Part shown: piece by piece, positions 57,599-64,000 of the stretch
How positions within the stretch are numbered: position 1 is the stretch's first letter
Layout: the number at the start of each line of letters is the position of its first letter
Origin: Eustoma russellianum
Lineage: Eukaryota; Streptophyta; Magnoliopsida; Gentianales; Gentianaceae
Direction: 5' to 3'
Assembly (NCBI GenBank): GCA_036186865.1
Contig: AP025074.1
Location: forward strand, 7,170,075-7,234,074
Length of the DNA: 64,000 bases
The notes under the pieces: model-generated
Told to the model about the DNA's origin: nothing
The model's input: only the letters and a program-made list of their open reading frames with translations
Databases searched by the model: none
Translations under genes and position numbers: made by a program

Positions 57599-59550
57599 GT
57601 TTAATCAAAACAATCTCAAAAGCCAATTAAAATATTGAGAAGATGCAAATACTCTACTTTATGTTGACAATCGTTTAAAACAGCAACTTGGACTATTTCT
57701 CCTAAAGATTCAAGTAAATCACAGAAGTCAAATTGTTGTTCGGGCTGAAAGAAATCTACGGGGTTGTTTTAAGACAATCCCTCAATTTACTTTACAGCAT
57801 ATGCAATTATCAATTGTAGTAAAGTGAAAGTAAAGACACACAAACAAAGTGCTAGCAAGGGTTTGCTTTAGAAACTTTCAATATTTCAAAACTACAACTT
57901 TGGGGTTTGGTTTGGGCACTTTCTTTCTTTTGAGCTTTGCACGGGATTTTCCCTTTATGCAACGTTTATCTTTGGGCTTTTTTTCTCACTTGGCTTTCTT
58001 GTGCAATTCTCTCTTGTCTTGCCTCTTACTTGTTGACAATTTTTTGGCTTTTCTCTCGCGTATTTCTCAATCAAGCTTAATTTTCTTTCTTTGGATGGGT
58101 TTGCTTGATTGTTGTGAGACTACTCCTCACGGCCTACATGAGACATTGCCCACGGCCTTTAATTGCACAAGGTTTGTTGTATTTGGAATTTGAAAGTTCC
58201 TCGTACACAACACGGCTAAACACTATGTAGTGGGAATTCAATTCACAATTACAACAAGATCAAATTGTATAAAGTGCAATGTAAGTTCAGAAATTGATCT
58301 AAAACAACAATTGGATAGCTCTTTAACAATGTGGGGCTTAAACAATTCCTAACTTTCAGAATATATCTAAGTCCAACAAGTTTGTTTGAAACAATTGAAA
58401 TCAACAAAAAGATAAAGCTATTAGCATACACCAAGATTTCAAATGAGCTTTAAAAGTTGTTTTGATCCACACGGTTTTTGGGCAGTTTGTTCTTTCTTCT
58501 ATTTTCTGTTTTTGATGCAAGTGATCTAACTAATTCTAATATGGATAAATGCAAGTTGGTTGTGTCTAAATGAAGTTTACAAAGGCTGGTTACTAACAAC
58601 TAATGGAAATTCAGTTTTGATGCTAAGTATGCTATCTTGTTTTGTTTTGTTTTCAAGTGATCTAACCTACTTGTTTTTGTTTGGTTTTTGTTTGTAGGAT
58701 GCAATCAGATTCTAAACTAAATGATACTAGATGCAAGCTCCTAATCAAACGTGTATGAACTAGTGAGACTAGGCAGCACACTCTATTTAGTTAAACTACT
58801 TGTTTTGATCTTTGCTTTTGGTTTTCTAATGCTAAACTAATCAACCAACTAAAACACTTAAACTATGATGTAAACTAGTCTAACTAAGCTATATAAGGCA
58901 GCACTAAAAACGTTTTGGACAGTTTGGACAAAAGCTACTAAAAACAGAATTTTAGCTATTTGATTACAAGTTGACTACCAACTAATCTATTTTGTGTTCA
59001 AGCTTGCTGTTTTGAGGACTTAACTAAACTAACACTTGAACTACTAGATTAAGGCCTAATGAAGATCAACTAAGCTAAATATGGCATTATAAAAACGTTC
59101 AAAAACAGTTTGCACACATGAACTAAAAACAGAATTTAAACAACTTGATTTCAACTACTATCAACCAACTTATTTTTTTGTTCAAGGTTTTCAGTTTGAA
59201 GGAGTCAAGTAAACTACCATTTAAAACTTCCAGATTAGGGCTTAATGAACACTATCTAAGCTAGGTTGAACAACTACAAGCTGGCCACACACGGTTTTTG
59301 CTTCAAGCTACACAATCAACTCCTAACACACTTAAGTCTAGTCTATGTTCTTTTTTGTGGTGTTTCGGTTTTTGCTACTAAAACTAAGCTACCAAACTAT
59401 TCTATACTATCTAACAAGTATTTCAAGACATAAACTAACTACCTAAACAAACAGATTCAAAACGGAATGAAAATCAGTACACAAACGGTTTGGGCAGCAA
59501 CTTCATTTGCAAATTTAAGCAATGTAAACATGAATAGGAGACTAACCAAT
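57599..59550 (-). repeat. Long leader of the TR-GAG-like element with degenerate repeats
   Basis: About 1.95 kb between primer site and Gag-like ORF, with no supported gene. From about 58730 to 59290 it is made of diverged tandem units of roughly 170-185 bp, recognised by 'aaaacgtt...ggacagttt', 'actaaaaacagaattta', 'ttgttcaag' and 'taactaagct' in order. The 57849-58193 open frame on the plus strand has no support. Confidence 0.6.
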
Positions 59551-59562
59551 GCTCTGATACCA
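59551..59562 (-). other. TR-GAG-like element primer-binding site (initiator tRNA-Met)
   Basis: Minus strand TGGTATCAGAGC, 2 nt from the 5' LTR (starts 59565). Confidence 0.93.
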
Positions 59563-59564
59563 AT

Positions 59565-60874
59565 TGATGAGCCAAATGGGGGCTGGAAACGTTGCCAAGG
59601 ATGTTGTCTCCTACTCCAAACTGATTTGAACACAAGCTATGTCAAAGAACACCTCAAAGACACCCTTTGATCTTTAACCATTGTTCTTGGCTCAATCTAT
59701 GCCAACACCTCTTCCTCTTTGGCACTCCAACACATCTAAAACCTCAATGAGACCCTAAGATGCTGTAAACCAAATGATGAAGCAAATACAAACAAGTTCT
59801 AGGCTGGAACTTGCAAGAAAACCGTTTAGTGGTTTCAAACTTCAACTAAGATTTAGTTGTGAACTCCTTGAAGGAAATTTGATTGAAATGTATTGATAAT
59901 GGTTTGAATTGTTGAGTTGTTTACAATCTGATTCTAACTCTACTTATACAAAACGAAAATGCTAAGAAGTACAAGTTTTAATGTACAAAGTACTACACTA
60001 AAAATGACATGCTTGCTTTGAACAACTTTTGCTCCAAGATTGCTGGTTGCTTTTGCCGTGTAATCCTTCTCTATTTCCAGCCTTCTTTTCTTGATTTTGA
60101 TTGGATAAAAGATGGAGCAGCTTGCTTGAGAAAATGTCTTTGATTGGTTGCAACTTGTAGCTTTGATTTTTCAAAGAATTTTGGCTCAACATACGTTCTC
60201 CTCTTTGCAAGATTCAGCCTAGGTTTTGATTGGTTTATGGAGTGTGCAGCTTGGTTAAAACTTGGCTTTGATTGGTTCTCACTTTGGTGTTGAATTTTCA
60301 AACATATTAGCCATGAACCAACGGTTTCTTCATGGAGTTTGATTGGTGCAATTGTTTGAGCAGCTTGCATTCTTCTCTTAACTTGATTGTGATTGGTTTA
60401 AGCATTTGCAAGACTCCTTTCTATTGGTTCATGAAATGAGCAGCTTGTTTCTTCTTTGTCTCAAACATTTTAACGTGAACAACAACTAGAATTTGACATG
60501 GTTGCTTGTCACCACCTTGCTTGTAAGCTACTTGCTTATCACCTCCTTGCTTGAACAAAAATTCAGGTTTTAGTTGCCTCTTCAAGCTTTGTTTGAATAA
60601 TGATATCATCCGATCAAATGGAACATGGATTGATAGGTGTTCATGCTTCTTCAATGCAAAGCTCTCTTTGACCTATCTTCAAAGACACCAAGCAACAAAC
60701 ACAATATGCACAACATATATGACATGTCCTAAGGGTTAGTTAAGACTATAAGACATAAGAACTAGCACTAATGTGTGCGGAGTGAACAGTAAAATGTCAT
60801 GTCTTACAGAACTAACATATGACAATAAATGATACATGAAAATATGTTGCGTTGACCCCATCGTGGGCTCATCA
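59565..60874 (-). repeat. TR-GAG-like element 5' LTR
   Basis: Same length and nearly the same sequence as 54841-56150; the plus-strand end GGCTCATCA at 60874 is followed by the GCTTT duplication. Confidence 0.92.
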
Positions 60875-60879
60875 GCTTT

Positions 60880-61847
60880 AAAGCTTCATGGCTTGTTAGT
60901 ACGGCAACATTATATATAAACTATATAAGGCAGCTTTCATGCAAAAATGTGTCAAGTCATAAAACGTATCATGCATTTCTTCAGTACACGTTATTTAAAT
61001 CATGCATTTTGTGAATCACTCAAACCCCTTTTTCTCAACACAGCATCTTCTCCTGCGCTACTTGTTAGGTCCTAAAAGATTGCTTAAAGTAAGATGCCAT
61101 ATTCATGACAGGATATCCACTTCTTTTTTGTTATTCATAACGAGATTCACGATGGGGTATCATCCTAAAAATAGCAAACAGACAAAATCTGTAAAACTTT
61201 GATAGAGGAAGGAGAGAACAAATTCAGACAATGCCCATAATCAACAGATAAAAGCACCAAATGAACTACCAGTCTGTTCCACTTGTCTCCCCACAATTCT
61301 GGTTACCACTAAGACGATACGAGAACAACAAAAGGAAACTCTAGTAGACTCCTATACAAACTTGCATACAGAGAAGCAGGAATGGAAGCAGCAAAGAATA
61401 GGCTGGAGGAACAAGCCTCTAATTGTTTAGAAAGCCCCAAAACTCCTTCAAGAACATTATTATAGATATTCAAAAGAAAAATGCAATATCATACTCTATT
61501 ATTCTTTAAATCTTTTCCTTTGAATCGAATGGATTCCATTGATCATGTCTTCATTTTGTGTAATTGCGTTTTCATGTGTTATGTTGAAGTTAAGGAAGAG
61601 AGGAAAAGTCGAGGACAAAGGATAACACGATTTGAATTCCTTAAACCTACAATTGAAATACTTCTGGTCCCTATTTAAATAGACCAATAGATTCACTTGA
61701 TTGGAATTCTCGTAACCCACTTCAGTTCATCAAATAAAAGAACTGGATGTTTGCTTGCCAAAAAGAAAAAAAGAAAGGAAAAAGAACAAAGCAAAAGTCA
61801 AACTGCTAATCTGGGAATGCCAATTATTCATATAACTAAGAACTGAC
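60880..61847. other. Low-copy region, no gene recognised
   Basis: A+T-rich sequence not repeated elsewhere in the window. Overlapping open frames on both strands at 61481-61720 have no recognisable features. It could hold intron sequence of the decayed gene to the right. Confidence 0.5.
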
Positions 61848-62153
61848 CTTCAAATTATGGGGTTCTAGAGTCTTCAGATATTCCAATATCTCGTTCTGCC
61901 CATTAGTAGATTTTCTTTTAACCAGCTGATTCAGTTCCTCAATTTCCGTTTCCAGTAACTCAATTTACTTCACTGCATCCATCCTTTCAGGGCCTGAAAC
62001 ATTATTCCACCTAATCACTTCACCAGTCACCTTTTTCTAGGTACCAGGTGCAAAATCAGGTGCCTTTTGCAAATAGAGTGCCCACCAATAGAGAAAGATA
62101 AGGTGTTGACAACAAACATGAAACAATATTCCGTAAAAGGCAATATTTGCTCC
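61848..62153 (-). pseudogene. Decayed host-gene exon (DUF760-like?)
   Basis: A 306-nt phase-0 block bounded by a pyrimidine-rich acceptor (CCTTGTTCAG before 62153) and a GT donor (TTGAAG|GTCAG after 61848). It reads 'GANIAFYGILFHVCC', 'YWWALYLQKAPDFAPGT', then TAG (62037-62039), 'GEVIRWNNVSGPERMDAV', TAA (61965-61967), then 'IELLETEIEELNQLVKRKST' and 'NEILEYLKTLEPHNLK'. The last part recalls plant plastid proteins of the DUF760 type, from memory and unverified. Two nonsense codons in an otherwise conserved-looking frame point to a pseudogene. Confidence 0.5.
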
Positions 62154-62632
62154 CTGAACAAGGAAAAGAGATCAACAGATAATACTTTCTTCCACCAAAA
62201 GTAAAATAGCCACTTTAGGTTGTTACACAGGTCAGCAAACTTCATAAACATCATGACACATAACAAGTTAAAAACTAATTTAGCCTTTGCATCCCTAGAA
62301 ACAAACTATAATCACATACGGAGAAGAGAATTATGGATACATCTTAAAAGAAAGCCAAAAAAACTCTCTTGGGGTTCTTGAGAGACAACTAATTTGAGAC
62401 TAATGCTTTTTCTTATAGTGCTATTATTGTAGGAAAAAGGAATACGCAAGTTGACAGACATTTATATTACAACTTCGGTGTCAACTTGCTTATGTACATA
62501 ATACATGGCCTTAAACTATTCTTATAATTCGACATTACCAAGAGAAAGCATACTTGTCATACAAGACCCAGATAAAGGCAAACAATAGAAGTATATTTTC
62601 CTCTAGTTCGTCCATAGAACATTCCTTATTCA

Positions 62633-62950
62633 TCACCCAAATAAAGCTGAGAAAACATGTTCTTGCCAAGAAAAAAAGAAAAAGAAAGAGGACATGAAAT
62701 TTACACTCAAACATTTTTGCCTCAGAGAACCACAGAAATTAAGTTCTTCATTTAATAAAGTGACACAATCTTCCAATTTCCTTGGTGTTAAAACTAGGCC
62801 CTTCTGAGAATCCAACTACAATCTGGTTCTCAAACTAGAGAACAGTAAACAGGCTACATGCCTACAGCTGCCAATATACTTGTTGCGCTTTTCCATATCC
62901 GTGTCTACTGTTAGTCCTTCATTGTTAAATCTGCGCAAAACATTATGTCT
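62633..62950 (-). pseudogene. Possible further exonic sequence of the same host gene
   Basis: After TTTTGCGCAG near 62921 the minus strand reads 'RFNNEGLTVDTDMEKRNKYI'; 62720-62815 reads 'GLVLTPRKLEDCVTLLNEEL'. Composition looks coding but no family is recognised and joins are unclear. It may be exons of the gene that includes 61848-62153. Confidence 0.3.
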
Positions 62951-63299
62951 ACTTGACTCAAAATTTAGCTAACACCAAAAGAATTACAGTCCTCAAATTG
63001 AAAACCCGCAACAATTCAAGCGCAGGTATGGCATAATATTTCATTGTTATGACCATTGCGTCTGCAAAAAGAAAAGAAAAATTAAGTCTTAAAAGATAAC
63101 CATCAAGAATTAATGTAAGAACTAATTGAGACGTTTCGTCTGAATTGCAGGGAGTATCCGAGAAAACCTAAAGAAATGGAAATCTTGAATTCTGAAGAAT
63201 ATTAGGGAAGAAGTAGAGATGGTCACTTGTTCTTGCACTCTCTGGCCACCAATGATCTTTGCTTATGCAAAAACAAAAGAAGTAATTAAACAAAAATAA

Positions 63300-63615
63300 C
63301 ACCAGAGACGAATTAATCGAAGAACTCACCAGTATCGCAGGGAGCATCTGCCTCTCTGCAACGAAGAATTAGAAGATTTAGAACTAGATATATACCAAGA
63401 AATTGTTGTTTATTGAAGCGAGACAGCGGTAGAGAGAATCGCACCCGATACTGTGAGATGAAGCCTTCTTCATTGTTCTTCAAGTATCTTGAAAGTGCAG
63501 GAACGGATGACTGAGATCCTGGGATGAAATCCTTTTATGCCAAAAGAAGTAGGATTAAGAGAGTGTTTGTGTGATAGGCCCACACTCGGCAGAAGGGAAG
63601 AGATATATATAGTCT
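63300..63615 (-). promoter_or_regulatory. Possible minus-strand gene start: TATA box and first exons
   Basis: Minus strand: TATATATA (about 63604-63612), then an A/T-moderate leader, an ATG near 63473 ('MKKASSHSIGCDSLYRCLAS'), and a short exon-like block ending 'GCGATACTG|GTGAGTTC' after 'TTCGTTGCAG' (about 63333-63360). A further 'TTTTTGCAG' acceptor lies near 63063. Simple joining of these pieces gives a stop at once, so the structure may be a 5' UTR, a noncoding RNA or a damaged gene. Confidence 0.35.
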
Positions 63616-64000
63616 ATAAACTACGGTCTAAAAAAGAAAAAGAAATTCTTTAAACATAACTTCTCTGAGACTTCAAAATTCAACAATTTGCGAGTATGGG
63701 TAATTGAATCCGTAACTCATGACTTAATATGATGTTTGTAGTTTGTGGTTATAACTTAACTAATAGAGATTATATCACTTCATAAATTCTCTTAAATTTC
63801 TGATATCAATTCTTTTTTTTAATTACGATAGAAATTCAAGAAATTGGAACTTAAGTATTGTTTCACTACTTATTTGATCCTAAAACCTGAAATATCAAAT
63901 ATATCAAAATGGTGGAGGTACATAAGACTAGAAAGTTAACCAAAATTTTTGTTTGTGCATATACACAGTTATAACTATTTTACTACCGAAAGATTTGTAT
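63616..64000. other. A+T-rich flank, nothing recognised
   Basis: No open frame of interest and no repeat shared with the rest of the window. Confidence 0.5.

Larger units (their letters stand above)
54841..60874 (-). mobile_element. TR-GAG-like non-autonomous LTR element
   Basis: A 6,034-bp element with target duplication GCTTT (54836-54840 and 60875-60879) and two 1,310-bp LTRs beginning TGATGAGCC and ending GGCTCATCA, a 9-bp terminal inverted repeat. I counted three differences between the LTRs (about 55149, 55511 and 55541 against 59873, 60231 and 60265), so the insertion is recent. A tRNA-Met primer site and polypurine tract are present. The only long frame is a Gag-like protein; there is no protease, RT or integrase. 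This fits terminal-repeat Gag-only elements, mobilised by another element's enzymes. Confidence 0.88.

Noticed and set aside
63300..63615. Complete host protein-coding gene at the right end
   Set aside because: The apparent exons do not join into an open frame, so only a possible gene start is reported.

Overview
This window is eukaryotic, almost certainly a repeat-rich plant (probably eudicot) nuclear genome. The evidence is SIRE-like Ty1/copia and Tekay/Del-like Ty3/gypsy elements with initiator-tRNA-Met primer sites, an L1-type plant LINE, high A+T, long LTRs and GT-AG introns. There are no bacterial operons, rRNA or tRNA genes. Only the last 3 kb looks like low-copy host DNA. Assignments come from reading the sequence and translations; no database was searched.

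From 1403 to 54814 the window is one old, decayed minus-strand SIRE-like element (Copia-A) that has been split repeatedly. Its left LTR piece is 1403-2032, next to a Tekay LTR (1-1402). A LINE (2033-7594) separates that piece from the Copia-A polypurine tracts and pol (7600-10662). A plus-strand Tekay LTR (L3) then begins at 10663. It is cut by a minus-strand Tekay element (Tekay-1, 10880-22899, target duplication ATTTA) and resumes at 22905. A young plus-strand copia element (Copia-B, 27482-37498, duplication CCGAG) follows, then Copia-A gag (37504-39290) and its right LTR (39360-41581 and 54440-54814). That LTR is cut by plus-strand Tekay-2 (41582-54434, duplication TATAT). The unoccupied TATAT target can be read in the other Copia-A LTR at 1829-1833.

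To the right, 54841-60874 is a 6.0 kb LTR element (duplication GCTTT) that carries only a Gag-like protein, resembling the TR-GAG class. From 60880 to 64000 there is low-copy DNA with a decayed exon (61848-62153) and what may be a minus-strand promoter and first exons near 63300-63615.

Four things stand out. (1) The Tekay LTRs carry tandem arrays of a 6-bp-stem, 10-11-nt-loop inverted repeat; its arms change from unit to unit but stay complementary, in two diverged families. (2) Both Tekay elements have an apparent spliceosomal intron exactly between gag and protease, whose retention would end translation after Gag. Tekay-2 has a second apparent intron inside reverse transcriptase. (3) Copia-B is very young and its pol is open, but its Gag capsid region is missing, so it probably moved with Gag supplied in trans. 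(4) The TR-GAG-like element is also very young and has only a Gag-like gene with a hydrophobic tail.
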